Below are positions 24,805-33,523 of a stretch of DNA of 64,000 nt, piece after piece. Each line of letters begins with the position of its first letter. Positions within the stretch are counted from its first letter, which is position 1. The notes below the pieces were generated by a model. That model was not told the DNA's origin. It made no database searches and was given only the letters and a program-made list of their open reading frames with translations. Position numbers and translations under genes: made by a program. Source of the stretch: Clostridium saudiense (GTDB lineage: Bacteria; Bacillota; Clostridia; Clostridiales; Clostridiaceae); the NCBI RefSeq assembly GCF_000577815.1, contig NZ_CBYM010000006.1:1-64000 (forward strand). Reading direction: 5' to 3'.

Positions 24805-24833
24805 TACTGTATTTATATACGGTGTGAAGTTCC
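24805..24833. other. attR-like junction: inner arm plus GTTCC core
   Basis: The arm TACTGTATTTATATACGG... (24805-24828) runs into GTTCC (24829-24833), after which the host frame (rc: GCATGGACAGGAAC) begins. It mirrors the arm at 16996-17017. Confidence 0.85.
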
Positions 24834-24947
24834 TGTCCATGCTACAGTAAAAACATTTTCTTTACCCTCTTTATTTTTAGATGTTATTAAAACAACTGGT
24901 ACTGGGTTTAAAATAACACTACCTTTAAACTCTACCTTTTCTTTCAT
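24813..24947 (-). pseudogene. Flavin reductase family gene, 5' fragment
   Basis: 44 codons: MKEKVEFKGSVILNPVPVVL, ITSKNKEGKENVFTVAWTGT, then SHRI and a stop supplied by the element. This is exactly the N-terminal part missing from 16354-16995, and it aligns with the first ~40 residues of the intact paralogue. AAGGTGTGAAATG-type context precedes the start. Its promoter should still be active and would feed the element's own flavin reductase gene. Confidence 0.9.
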
Positions 24948-25048
24948 ATCATTTCACACCTTTTTTAAAAATTATCTAAACGATTATAACATAGTTTGGA
25001 TAAATTGCGAAGAAATTTATATTTAGTTAAGAGTTAAGGAAGAAACCC

Positions 25049-25110
25049 CCAGTGGAATTTCTTAAATAATATATTTTAAAATTCAGCTTAACTGAATTTA
25101 TTCCTTCACT
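25049..25110. repeat. Dispersed intergenic repeat, copy B
   Basis: Same order as copy A at 15353-15420: AAGAAACCCCC...GGAATTTCTT hairpin, AT spacer, AATTCAGC, AATTTATTCCT. It is followed by several TTAACTATTAACT units, which also occur at 39405-39437. Confidence 0.45.
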
Positions 25111-25140
25111 ATTAACTATTAACTCCTAACTATTAACTAA

Positions 25141-25166
25141 AAAAAAGAAGCCTTACGGCTTCCTTT
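25141..25166 (-). terminator. Terminator of the coaE-transglycosylase operon
   Basis: GAAGCC-TTAC-GGCTTC with a run of eight T on the minus strand, directly behind the transglycosylase stop. Confidence 0.9.
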
Positions 25167-25708
25167 TATTCATATAAAAATTTATATACGTTATATCTCG
25201 TACTTACTTTATCAACATATTTTTTAGTTTCCTTAAAAGGAATATATGTTAAATTTTCACCATCACTAGAGTATTCGGGATCATTAAGCCATTTAGTTAC
25301 ATTACCACTTCCACCGTTATATGCAGCTAATGCTAAGCTTAAATCATCAAATTCTGACAGAAGATTATTTAAATACCAACATCCAAACTCAATATTTATT
25401 TCTGGGTCAAATAACATTTTAGTTTCAAAATTCTCAACTTCAAGTTTATCTGCAATCCACTCTCCTGTAGAATCCATTATTTGCATTAATCCCTTTGCTC
25501 CTTTGCTAGATTCCGCATTTTCATTAAAGTTACTTTCAGTTTTAATTACAGCTAATACTAAATATGGATCTAATTCATATTTGGCACTATACTCATTTAT
25601 TATGTTGCTGTATTTATAGGGATAAATATATTCTTTTATAATATACCTTCCTCCAGCTAAAAGTACAAAAAAAACAATTAACCAAATAATAATTTTTTTA
25701 AATTTCAT
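25166..25708 (-). CDS. Lytic transglycosylase, SLT domain
   Basis: 180 residues with an N-terminal membrane anchor (IIIWLIVFFVLLAGGRYII) and a Slt-type domain. The catalytic Glu is in LAVIKTESNFN, followed by SSKGAKGLMQIM and LALAAYNGGSGNVTKWL, all standard. It cleaves the MurNAc-GlcNAc bond, leaving 1,6-anhydro-MurNAc, outside the membrane. It follows coaE and polA in one leftward run, an arrangement common in clostridia. The protein is short and has no cell-wall binding domain. Confidence 0.92.
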   Translation of the reverse strand: MKFKKIIIWLIVFFVLLAGGRYIIKEYIYPYKYSNIINEYSAKYELDPYLVLAVIKTESNFNENAESSKGAKGLMQIMDSTGEWIADKLEVENFETKMLFDPEINIEFGCWYLNNLLSEFDDLSLALAAYNGGSGNVTKWLNDPEYSSDGENLTYIPFKETKKYVDKVSTRYNVYKFLYE

Positions 25709-25732
25709 TCCCTCTCCCTACTTTGAAATAGA

Positions 25733-26329
25733 TTAAATAGACCTTAAAAATTCAATTAGCAAATCAACTTGCTCTTTCGTTTTTGCTAATGTATCATTAT
25801 TTTCTATAACTATATTAGCAAAATCCTTTTTTATATCTAAAGGCATTTGAGAGTTAATTCTATTAATTGCATCTTCTCTCATCAATGAATCCCTTGATCT
25901 TACTCTTTGAATTTGTGTATTATTATCTACCCAAACTAAGATAACATAATCCATTTCTTTATGCAAATCATTCTCTATTAAAGTTGGTGCATCCAAGATT
26001 ACAATACTTGTTTTTTTCTTTTCTAATTCTTCAAGTTTATCATTAATTTCATTCTTTATATATGGAAGGATTATTTCCTCATATTTCTTTCTTTGTTTTG
26101 GAAATCTAAAAATATGATTACCGAATTCTTTTCTACGAAATTCTCCTCTCCAATCAAAGAATCCTGCACCAAACTCAACTTTAACCTTTTCTAAAATCTC
26201 AGGGTATTTTACTAGTACTTCCTTAGCAATTATATCTGCATCAACTATTTCAAAACCTGCTTCCTTTAGCATGAATGAAACCGTACTTTTACCAGACCCT
26301 ATTCCTCCAGTCAATCCTATCTTTATCAT
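25733..26329 (-). CDS. coaE: Dephospho-CoA kinase
   Basis: 198 residues. P-loop at the start (IGLTGGIGSGKSTVSFML), then EIVDADIIAKEVL, DAPTLIEND and the lid region QIQRVRSRDSLMREDAINRI. It catalyses the last step of coenzyme A synthesis, phosphorylating the 3'-OH of dephospho-CoA. It lies 9 nt behind polA and 24 nt before the transglycosylase gene. GGGGG precedes the ATG. Confidence 0.96.
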   Translation of the reverse strand: MIKIGLTGGIGSGKSTVSFMLKEAGFEIVDADIIAKEVLVKYPEILEKVKVEFGAGFFDWRGEFRRKEFGNHIFRFPKQRKKYEEIILPYIKNEINDKLEELEKKKTSIVILDAPTLIENDLHKEMDYVILVWVDNNTQIQRVRSRDSLMREDAINRINSQMPLDIKKDFANIVIENNDTLAKTKEQVDLLIEFLRSI

Positions 26330-26338
26330 TTTTACCCC

Positions 26339-28951
26339 CTATTTTGCATCATACCATGTATTTCCTATATTTGTGTCTACCTCTAATGTTACTGACATCT
26401 TTAGTACATTTTCCATTTCTTCTTTTACTAATGCCTTAACAATTTCTAACTCATTTTCTTTGACATTTAAAATAAGTTCATCGTGTACTTGAAGAATCAT
26501 TTGACTTTCTAAGTTTTCCTTTTTTATTCTATTATAAACTTTAACCATAGCAAGTTTAATAATATCTGCAGCACTTCCTTGAATTGGAGCATTCATCGCT
26601 AATCTTTCACCAAGAGCTTTTACTATTTTATTTGATGATTTTATTTCTGGAATAAATCTTCTCCTATTTAATACTGTTAAAACATAACCTTTTTCCTTAG
26701 CTTCTTCCTTAACACTTTCTAAATATCCTTTTATTTTTGGATACCTATCAAAGTAAATTTCCATATATTCAGCAGCTTCTTTTCTAGTTATTTTTAAATC
26801 TTGAGAAAGACTAAAATCACTTATTCCATAAACTATACCAAAATTAACAGCTTTAGCTCTACTTCTCATAAGAGGTGTAACCTCTTCTACTGGTACTTTA
26901 AATACCTCAGAGGCTGTTTTAGTATGAATATCACTATGATGATTGAATGCATCTATCATATTTTTATCATCTGACATATGAGCAAGAACTCTAAGTTCAA
27001 TTTGAGAATAGTCACAAGATAATAACACATCAGTTGATTCTTGTGGTATAAATACTTTTCTTATTTCTCTTCCCATTTCATACTTAACAGGTATATTTTG
27101 AAGATTCGGCTCTGTACTTGATAATCTTCCTGTTGTTGTAACAGTTTGATTAAAGCTTGAATGAATAGCTCCATCTTCATCTATAACATTCTTTAGACCT
27201 TCAACATAAGTAGAATTTAGTTTAGTTATTTGTCTATAGTAAATAATCTTTTCTACCACCGGATGCTTATCCATTAATTTTTCTAATACTTCTGCATTAG
27301 TTGAATATCCAGTTTTAGTCTTTTTAATTACTGGTAAGTCTAATTTTTCAAAAAGAATCTTACCTAATTGCTTTGGTGAACTTATATTAAATTCTTCTTC
27401 ACAAAGCTCATATATTTCTTTTTCCGTTCTAGATATTTCTTCTTTAAACTTAACTGCAAGTTCATCAAGCTTTTCTCTATTTACATTAAATCCTATAGCT
27501 TCCATGCTTGATAAAATTGATATTAAAGGATGTTCCACTTCATAATAAAGCTCATCCATTCCTTCTTTATCTATCCTGTCCTTTAAATATTCGTAAAGCT
27601 CTTTCATACTCGCCATAGCATTACAAATTAATTCATCGCCTTCACCTTTTACTTCCTTCATTAAATATTCATTTATTAATACTTCTAAAGGATAGTTTGA
27701 TTTAGCTGAATCTATAAGATAAGCTGCAACTACTGTATCAAATATGAATTTCTTTACTTCAATATTGTGCTTTGTTAATATTGTAACTAAATTTTTACCA
27801 TCTTGAATTACTTTTTCTATTTTTTCATCTTCCATAAAAGCTTTAAGTAGATTAATTGCTTCATTAGAATTTTCCATATTTATCAATTTAAAATCTATTA
27901 AACTAACTTTATCACCATAGTTTATATATAGTTTATCTAATTCTATTTTAGAATAAAGATTTGCATTACAAGTACTATAAGAAATAAAAGCTATTCCCTC
28001 TTTTACTGATAATACTTCTTTAAATCCTTCTATTGTAGTTACTTCATTTATTTCTATTTTGGCTACTTCTTCTTCACCTTCTAAATCATCACCTGGAAGC
28101 TTTGCTAATAAAGACTTCATTCCAAGCTTAAAGAATAATTTCTTAAGCTCTTCTTTATTGTAATTTTCTTGACTTTTAATATCTTCTAAATCAAATTCTA
28201 TTGGAACTTCTGTCATAATAGTAGCTAGCTTTTTACTAAAAATCGCTTGCTCACTATAAGTTTCTAAATTTTCTTTAAGCTTTTTACCACTAATTTCATC
28301 TATGTGTGAAAGTACTCCTTCCATTGAACCATAAGTAGAAATAAGCTTAAATGCTGTCTTTTCTCCTACCCCTGGTACACCTGGAATATTATCTGACTTA
28401 TCCCCCATAAGGCCTTTTACATCAATATATTGAGTTGGTGTAACCCCAAACTCCTCAATAAATGCCTCTTTATTATAAACAGCAGTCTCTGTTACTCCCT
28501 TTTTTGTAATAACAACTTTAATATTATCACTTGCAAGTTGAAGAGCATCTCTGTCTCCTGTAACTATAAATACTTCAATTCCATTCTTTTCTGCAAATTG
28601 AGCTAAAGTACCAATTATATCATCTGCTTCAAAACCATCTATCTCATATATATTAACTGCTAATAAATTAAGCACTTCTTTTACAAGAGGGAATTGTTCT
28701 CCTAATTCTGGAGGCATTTTTTTTCTACCAGCTTTATAATCTTCATATTCTTTATGTCTAAATGTTGGTGCCTTTCTATCAAAAGCCGCAACTATGTAAT
28801 CAGGTTTAATTTCTTCCTTCATTTTAAATAACATATTTGTAAAGCCGTACACAGCATTTGTATGAATTCCTTCACTATTTGTTAATGGTGGTATTGCGTA
28901 AAATGCTCTATTTAATAAACTGTTTGAATCTAAAATCAGTAATCTTTCCAT
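26339..28951 (-). CDS. polA: DNA polymerase I
   Basis: 870 residues. The 5' nuclease domain is at 1-~290 (LLILDSNSLLNRAFYAI; ATDFD-like metal sites IDGFEADDIIGT, GDRDALQL). A 3'-5' exonuclease-like domain follows at ~300-470. The polymerase domain is at ~480-870 with motif A LLSCDYSQIELRVLAHMS, motif B RAKAVNFGIVYGIS and motif C LQVHDELI. The DxE exonuclease motif is missing: IAFISYSTCN stands at the usual place. The proofreading domain is thus probably inactive, as in other Firmicute PolI. It repairs DNA and removes primers. GGAGG precedes the ATG. Confidence 0.97.
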   Translation of the reverse strand: MERLLILDSNSLLNRAFYAIPPLTNSEGIHTNAVYGFTNMLFKMKEEIKPDYIVAAFDRKAPTFRHKEYEDYKAGRKKMPPELGEQFPLVKEVLNLLAVNIYEIDGFEADDIIGTLAQFAEKNGIEVFIVTGDRDALQLASDNIKVVITKKGVTETAVYNKEAFIEEFGVTPTQYIDVKGLMGDKSDNIPGVPGVGEKTAFKLISTYGSMEGVLSHIDEISGKKLKENLETYSEQAIFSKKLATIMTEVPIEFDLEDIKSQENYNKEELKKLFFKLGMKSLLAKLPGDDLEGEEEVAKIEINEVTTIEGFKEVLSVKEGIAFISYSTCNANLYSKIELDKLYINYGDKVSLIDFKLINMENSNEAINLLKAFMEDEKIEKVIQDGKNLVTILTKHNIEVKKFIFDTVVAAYLIDSAKSNYPLEVLINEYLMKEVKGEGDELICNAMASMKELYEYLKDRIDKEGMDELYYEVEHPLISILSSMEAIGFNVNREKLDELAVKFKEEISRTEKEIYELCEEEFNISSPKQLGKILFEKLDLPVIKKTKTGYSTNAEVLEKLMDKHPVVEKIIYYRQITKLNSTYVEGLKNVIDEDGAIHSSFNQTVTTTGRLSSTEPNLQNIPVKYEMGREIRKVFIPQESTDVLLSCDYSQIELRVLAHMSDDKNMIDAFNHHSDIHTKTASEVFKVPVEEVTPLMRSRAKAVNFGIVYGISDFSLSQDLKITRKEAAEYMEIYFDRYPKIKGYLESVKEEAKEKGYVLTVLNRRRFIPEIKSSNKIVKALGERLAMNAPIQGSAADIIKLAMVKVYNRIKKENLESQMILQVHDELILNVKENELEIVKALVKEEMENVLKMSVTLEVDTNIGNTWYDAK

Positions 28952-29015
28952 TCTTTCCTCCAGTATTTTACTTTTATATTTTTAACTATTATTTAGTAAT
29001 TATAACATATTTGTA

Positions 29016-29936
29016 TTAAAATATACTAAGTTCTAATTCTTCAGATAAATCTTTTAATATATGTATTCCACCAATACTGTTTCCTTTAGAATCTAATGCA
29101 GGTCCATATATACCTACTCCAAATCTTCTAGGAACTGTAGCTATTATTCCTCCACCAACTCCTGATTTTGCTGGAACACCAACATGAACTGCAAATTCTC
29201 CTGAAGCATCATACATTCCACAAGTAACCATAATAGTCTTCACTATTCTACATATCTCTCTTGAAATTAAAACTTCATCATTCCAAGGTGCAATACCATC
29301 ATTTGCAATTACAGCTGAAAATCTTGCTAAATCCTTTGCAGTAGCTTCTATTGAACATTGCTTAAAATAAAGATCTAATATATCTTCAACATTTCCTTCT
29401 AAAATATTAGAGCTTTTCATAAAGTAAGCCAATGATCTATTTCTATCTCCAGTAGCTTTTTCACTTTCATAAATTTCATTGTTTATTGAGATATTGGGAT
29501 TATTTGTAGCTCTTCTTAAGAAATTTAATATTCTTTGAATTTTATGTTCTTCATTTTCTCCAAATATAAGTGAAGTTGTTACTATTGCTCCTGCATTAAT
29601 CATAGGATTATATGGTCTATCTTGATTTCTAATCTCAAGATTTACTATACTATTAAATCCCATTCCTGTTGGCTCAACGTTTACTTTTTTAAATACATTT
29701 TCTCTTCCATTATCATTAAGTGCAATGATTAAACTAACAACCTTTGAAATACTTTGTATTGTAAATTTAATATCACTTTCTCCAGCCCAATATTCCTCAT
29801 TATTTTTTATATCATATACACATAGTCCTAAATGGTCGCTATTTGCTTTTAAAAGAGCTGGTATATATGATGCAAGTTTACCATCTTGTGTATATTTTTT
29901 ATTTTTTTCTACTAAGTTAACTAATAAATTTTTCAT
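29016..29936 (-). CDS. glsA: Glutaminase
   Basis: 306 residues of the serine-dependent beta-lactamase-like glutaminase family. The nucleophile Ser-x-x-Lys lies in FTIQSISKVVSL. Other marks are NPMINAGAIVT, DRNRSLAYFMKSS, MVTCGMYDASGEFAVHVG and PAKSGVGGGIIATVP. It converts glutamine to glutamate and ammonia. It is a single gene; AGGATAAAACAA precedes the ATG. No acid-resistance decarboxylase lies beside it, although an amino-acid permease occurs 4 kb away. Confidence 0.95.
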   Translation of the reverse strand: MKNLLVNLVEKNKKYTQDGKLASYIPALLKANSDHLGLCVYDIKNNEEYWAGESDIKFTIQSISKVVSLIIALNDNGRENVFKKVNVEPTGMGFNSIVNLEIRNQDRPYNPMINAGAIVTTSLIFGENEEHKIQRILNFLRRATNNPNISINNEIYESEKATGDRNRSLAYFMKSSNILEGNVEDILDLYFKQCSIEATAKDLARFSAVIANDGIAPWNDEVLISREICRIVKTIMVTCGMYDASGEFAVHVGVPAKSGVGGGIIATVPRRFGVGIYGPALDSKGNSIGGIHILKDLSEELELSIF

Positions 29937-30442
29937 TTGTTTTATCCTTTTCTTTAAATAAAAATTTTTTAATAATAAATTTAGCTGTTACTTAACATTT
30001 AAAATTATATATTAATAATTGTACAGCATAAACTTCGTTAAATACAAAATTGCCAATATAATTTTATTTTTGCAGTAATAATTATAGTAATATTATTAAC
30101 TTCTTACAAGTTATTATATAATTAAATCTATAAAAATGAAGTAGCAGAGATTTACTCTGCTACTTCACTTACTACTATATTACTTTTTTTGTTATATAAA
30201 TAACTCTTGATAATACTACAAATAATAAATAATAGTTTCTTTATTTTAATGTTAAAGATGCTTTTATATTATATTTAAAAACTTACCAAAAAAACAGTTT
30301 TATTACAAAACTACATACAGATATATATTTTCATATAATTTATAACATATATGCTTTTTTAAACATAAAATTCCTATACTTTCTGTTATAATGTTATAAT
30401 ATATTTATAAATTATAATTTCACATTTTAAGGAGAACTATAT
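29937..30442. other. Gene-free divergent region between glsA and the M29 aminopeptidase
   Basis: About 500 nt without a supported gene. It contains one strong hairpin (30138-30166). Near the right end TATAAT-like boxes (around 30390-30410) probably belong to the aminopeptidase promoter. Confidence 0.6.
30138..30166 (-). terminator. Isolated perfect hairpin, terminator-like on the minus strand
   Basis: GAAGTAGCAGAG, ATTTA, CTCTGCTACTTC: a perfect 12-bp stem followed on the minus strand by ATTTTTAT. No annotated gene ends here, so it may end an unrecognised short leftward transcript or insulate glsA. Confidence 0.55.
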
Positions 30443-31672
30443 ATGAATAATGATTTATTAAAAAAATATGCTTCCCTAGCTGTAAATACGGGAGTAAATA
30501 TTCAAAAAGATAATATATTAGTTATTTCATCACCAATTGAAACCGCAGAATTTGCAAGACTAATTGCAGAAGAAGCATATAAAGCAGGTGCTAAAGATGT
30601 AATAGTACATTATGGTGATCAAAAACTAACTAAAATAAAACTAGAAAATAGCTCTTTAGAAACTATCGCTGATTACCCTGATTGGATGGCTGAAGGATAT
30701 AATTATTATGCTAGACAAGGAGCTTGCTTTATTTCAATCGCTGCAAGTGATCCTGATGGATTAAAAGGTATTCCTGTTGAAAAAATAGGTACTTCTCAAA
30801 AAGCTAGAACTTCAGCACTAAAAGAATACTATGATAATTCAATGTCTAATAAATGTCGTTGGTGTGTACTTTCAGTTCCAACACTTTCATGGGCTAAAAA
30901 GGTATTCCCTAACGCAAGTGATGATGAAGCAATGAAATCTTTATGGGATGTTATATTTAAAACAGTAAGAGTTGATACCGAAAATCCGGTGAAGGCCTGG
31001 GAAAAACATAATGCTTACTTAGAAGAAAAAATTAAATTTATGAATGACAACAATTTTAAAAGCGTACATTTAAAATCTGCTAATGGAACTGATTTAAATA
31101 TTGAACTTCCAGAAGGTCATATTTGGGCTGGAGGCTCCGAAGGAGATGTTAATGGAATAGCATTTAATGCAAATATGCCTACTGAAGAAGTATTTACTCT
31201 TCCAAAGAAAACAGGAGTTAATGGTGTGGTTTATTCCTCTAAACCTTTAAGCTATGGTGGAAATTTAATAGATAATTTCTCAATTACTTTTAAAGATGGT
31301 AAAGTTGTTGATTTTACTGCAGAAACTGGGTATGATGTATTAAAACAAATGCTTGATAGTGATGAAGGAGCTAAATACTTAGGCGAAGTTGCTTTTGTGC
31401 CTTATGATTCACCTATTTCTAATTCTAAGTTAATTTTCTTTAATACTTTGTTTGATGAAAATGCAGCTTGTCACTTAGCATTTGGAAGAGCTTATGAATC
31501 TTGTATAAAGGATGCAGATAAATATTCTGAAGAAGAACTTGAAAAAATAGGTGTTAATAATTCAGTTATTCATGTTGATTTTATGATTGGAACTAAAGAT
31601 CTTGAAATAACTGGAGTTAATAAAAACGGTGAAACTATTCAAATTTTTACCAATGGTAACTGGGTTAATTAA
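30443..31672 (+). CDS. Aminopeptidase, M29 family (AmpS/PepS)
   Basis: 409 residues, full family length. Landmarks: LAVNTGVNIQKDNILVISSP near the start, VHYGDQKLTK, then SANGTDLNIELPEGHIWAGG, the metal-site Glu in NMPTEEVFTLPKKTGVNG, HLAFGRAYESCIK, IHVDFMIGTKDLEITG at the end. M29 enzymes are two-metal cytoplasmic aminopeptidases (AmpS/PepS). AAGGAG precedes the ATG. It is monocistronic, bounded by a strong terminator. Confidence 0.93.
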   Translation: MNNDLLKKYASLAVNTGVNIQKDNILVISSPIETAEFARLIAEEAYKAGAKDVIVHYGDQKLTKIKLENSSLETIADYPDWMAEGYNYYARQGACFISIAASDPDGLKGIPVEKIGTSQKARTSALKEYYDNSMSNKCRWCVLSVPTLSWAKKVFPNASDDEAMKSLWDVIFKTVRVDTENPVKAWEKHNAYLEEKIKFMNDNNFKSVHLKSANGTDLNIELPEGHIWAGGSEGDVNGIAFNANMPTEEVFTLPKKTGVNGVVYSSKPLSYGGNLIDNFSITFKDGKVVDFTAETGYDVLKQMLDSDEGAKYLGEVAFVPYDSPISNSKLIFFNTLFDENAACHLAFGRAYESCIKDADKYSEEELEKIGVNNSVIHVDFMIGTKDLEITGVNKNGETIQIFTNGNWVN

Positions 31673-31690
31673 CTTTATTATTTCACATAT

Positions 31691-31720
31691 AAAAAAGAGT
31701 GTTTATAAACACTCTTTTTT
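31691..31720. terminator. Terminator of the M29 aminopeptidase gene
   Basis: AAAAAAGAGTGTTT-ATA-AACACTCTTTTTT, a perfect stem usable in both directions; it also serves the small leftward gene at 31786. Confidence 0.93.
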
Positions 31721-31785
31721 ACATTATTCATTTATTATGTATATTATTAATCTTTAAAGTTTTTATTATTAAATTTTAGTAGTGA

Positions 31786-31962
31786 CTATTGCCCTATTTT
31801 TTGAGCACTATCTGGTCTAGGTTGATCCTTACCTAATTTTCTTGATTCTTTAGAATAACCTACTTCGTTTGCTGTTTCTACTCTCATCTTTTGTAATTCA
31901 GCCTTTGTCTTTTGACCAGATTTTTTATTGTCTTTAGAATTTTTATTATTTTTATGAGACAT
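31786..31962 (-). CDS. Small basic protein, possibly spore-associated (58 aa)
   Basis: A short gene with AGGAGG nine bases before its ATG. The protein starts MSHKNNKNSKDNKKSGQKTK, continues AELQKMRVETANEVGYSKES and ends RPDSAQKIGQ. The ELQKMRVETANEVGY stretch recalls the first conserved half of alpha/beta-type small acid-soluble spore proteins (x-x-K-x-E-x-A-x-E-x-G), but the second half (S-V-G-G) is absent. A spore or nucleic-acid-binding role is possible, not proven. Confidence 0.62.
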   Translation of the reverse strand: MSHKNNKNSKDNKKSGQKTKAELQKMRVETANEVGYSKESRKLGKDQPRPDSAQKIGQ

Positions 31963-32046
31963 TTATTTATTACCTCCTTTTCTTTCAAGCTTATTTTATG
32001 TTTCCTATAATAAATTATGCCTCATATATAACTCCAATATATGGTT

Positions 32047-32096
32047 TAGACTGTGGGACTAATAAAAATATTTATTGCACCACAGTCTATTTTTTT
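32047..32096 (+). terminator. Hairpin with T run on the plus strand, next to icd
   Basis: TAGACTGTGG pairs with CCACAGTCTA across a 23-nt loop, followed by seven T on the plus strand. The neighbouring genes both read leftward, so no plus-strand gene obviously uses it. On the minus strand there is no T run, though the stem may still protect the icd transcript end. Confidence 0.5.
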
Positions 32097-32099
32097 AAT

Positions 32100-33296
32100 T
32101 TATAATCTACTTCTTATTTCCTTAATAAATTCATATGTGTTTACGGTTTTTACTTCTTTTAAATCTGTAAGCATAGCTAAATCCTTAGTCATTACTCCAC
32201 CCTCTATTGTTTGTAATGAAGCCTTTTCTAGCTTGTCTGCAAAAGAAACAAGTTCTAAATTATTATCTAATTCTCCTCTTTTTCTTAAAGCTCCAGTCCA
32301 AGCAAAAATAGTAGCCATTGAATTAGTAGATGTTTCTTCACCCTTTAAGTGTTTATAATAATGTCTTTGAACTGTTCCATGAGCTGCTTCATATTCATAA
32401 TATCCATCTGGAGATACTAAAACTGATGTCATCATTGCAAGTGATCCAAAAGCAGTTGCTACCATATCACTCATAACATCTCCATCATAATTTTTACATG
32501 CCCAAATAAATCCACCATTAGATTTAATAACTCTTGCAACAGCATCATCTATTAACGTATAAAAATACTCTATATTAGCTTCTTCAAACTTATTTTTATA
32601 TTCAGCTTCAAAAATTTCATTAAATATATCCTTAAATGTATGATCATATTTTTTTGAAATAGTATCTTTTGATGCAAACCATAAATCTTGTTTAGTATCT
32701 AATGCAAAATTAAAACAACTTCTAGCGAAACTTTCAATAGATTTATTAGTATTATGCATTCCCATTATTACTCCTGGACCTTCAAAGTTATGAATAGTTT
32801 CTCTAACCTCTTTTCCGTCTTCACCAGTAAAAACAAGTTCTGCCTTTCCTTTTTCCTCTATTTTCATTTCAATATTTTTATAAATATCTCCATACGCATG
32901 TCTTGCTATTGTAATTGGTCTTTCCCAATTTTTTACGTGTGGTTTAATTGAGCTAACTGTAATTGGTGCTCTAAATACTGTTCCATCTAAAATAGCTCTA
33001 ATTGTTCCATTAGGGCTTTTCCACATTTCTTTTAGATTGTACTCTTTGATTCTATCTGCATTTGGAGTTATCGTTGCACATTTAACTCCTACCCCATATT
33101 TTTTTATAGCTTCTGCAGCTTCTACTGTTACTTTATCATTAGTTTCATTTCTTTTTTCTATCCCCAAGTCATAATATTCAGTTTTTAAATCTATAAAAGG
33201 ATTTAATAGTTCCTCCTTTATCATGCCCCAAATAACTCTTGTCATTTCGTCTCCATCCATTTCAACTAATGGAGTCGTCATTTTTATTTTTTTCAT
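32100..33296 (-). CDS. icd: Isocitrate dehydrogenase, NADP-dependent (eukaryotic IDH1/2-like type)
   Basis: 398 residues. It starts [19 protein letters not shown], as in the homodimeric type II NADP-IDH of mitochondria and cytosol rather than the E. coli type. Other marks: [69 protein letters not shown], and the NADP-binding stretch [13 protein letters not shown]. It oxidises isocitrate to 2-oxoglutarate. GGGGGC precedes the ATG. A stand-alone gene with no aconitase or citrate synthase beside it. Confidence 0.95.
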   Translation of the reverse strand: MKKIKMTTPLVEMDGDEMTRVIWGMIKEELLNPFIDLKTEYYDLGIEKRNETNDKVTVEAAEAIKKYGVGVKCATITPNADRIKEYNLKEMWKSPNGTIRAILDGTVFRAPITVSSIKPHVKNWERPITIARHAYGDIYKNIEMKIEEKGKAELVFTGEDGKEVRETIHNFEGPGVIMGMHNTNKSIESFARSCFNFALDTKQDLWFASKDTISKKYDHTFKDIFNEIFEAEYKNKFEEANIEYFYTLIDDAVARVIKSNGGFIWACKNYDGDVMSDMVATAFGSLAMMTSVLVSPDGYYEYEAAHGTVQRHYYKHLKGEETSTNSMATIFAWTGALRKRGELDNNLELVSFADKLEKASLQTIEGGVMTKDLAMLTDLKEVKTVNTYEFIKEIRSRL

Positions 33297-33487
33297 AGAT
33301 ATAGCCCCCTTATTTTTTGTATTTTTTTACATTAATAACAATATTATATCATACATTTTTACTTTTTCAACCTCATATGATGGATTATATATATAATCTT
33401 GCATTTTTTACAGGTTTTTTAAGTATTACATCAATTATAATAACATTTTTTGAATTATATATATTTATTCTTGCATTTAAATCATAC

Positions 33488-33519
33488 AAAAAAGACTGCT
33501 CTTAATCGAGCAGTCTTTT
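33488..33519 (-). terminator. Terminator of the small membrane protein gene
   Basis: GACTGCTC...GAGCAGTC with AAAAAA/TTTT flanks, just behind the stop at 33524 on the minus strand. Confidence 0.88.
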
Positions 33520-33523
33520 GTTC

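Larger units (their letters stand above)
16991..24833. mobile_element. Decayed serine-recombinase element (prophage remnant) with spore-coat cargo
   Basis: A 7.8-kb insertion splits a flavin reductase gene. GTTCC occurs at both ends (16991-16995, 24829-24833). Inside it are fragments of Dam methylase, an HNH nuclease, a phage sigma-like protein and a large serine recombinase, all with stops or frameshifts. In between lie intact spore-coat genes and one intact flavin reductase. The inner ends, placed head to head, make an imperfect palindrome typical of a serine-integrase attP. The recombinase is dead, so the element is now fixed unless complemented. Confidence 0.88.

Noticed and set aside
17000..24830. 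Developmentally excised (skin-like) element that restores the gene during sporulation
   Set aside because: Attractive because of the spore genes and serine recombinase, but the recombinase lacks its catalytic domain and has several stops. Excision could only work in trans, for which there is no evidence.
25094..25138. CRISPR-like repeats (TTAACTATTAACT units)
   Set aside because: Units are short, contiguous and without spacers; no cas genes nearby.
33317..33505. Possible small membrane protein (MMDYIYNLAFFTGFLSITSI...)
   Set aside because: No ribosome site before any start and its end runs into the terminator of the leftward gene. A real 42-residue peptide cannot be excluded.
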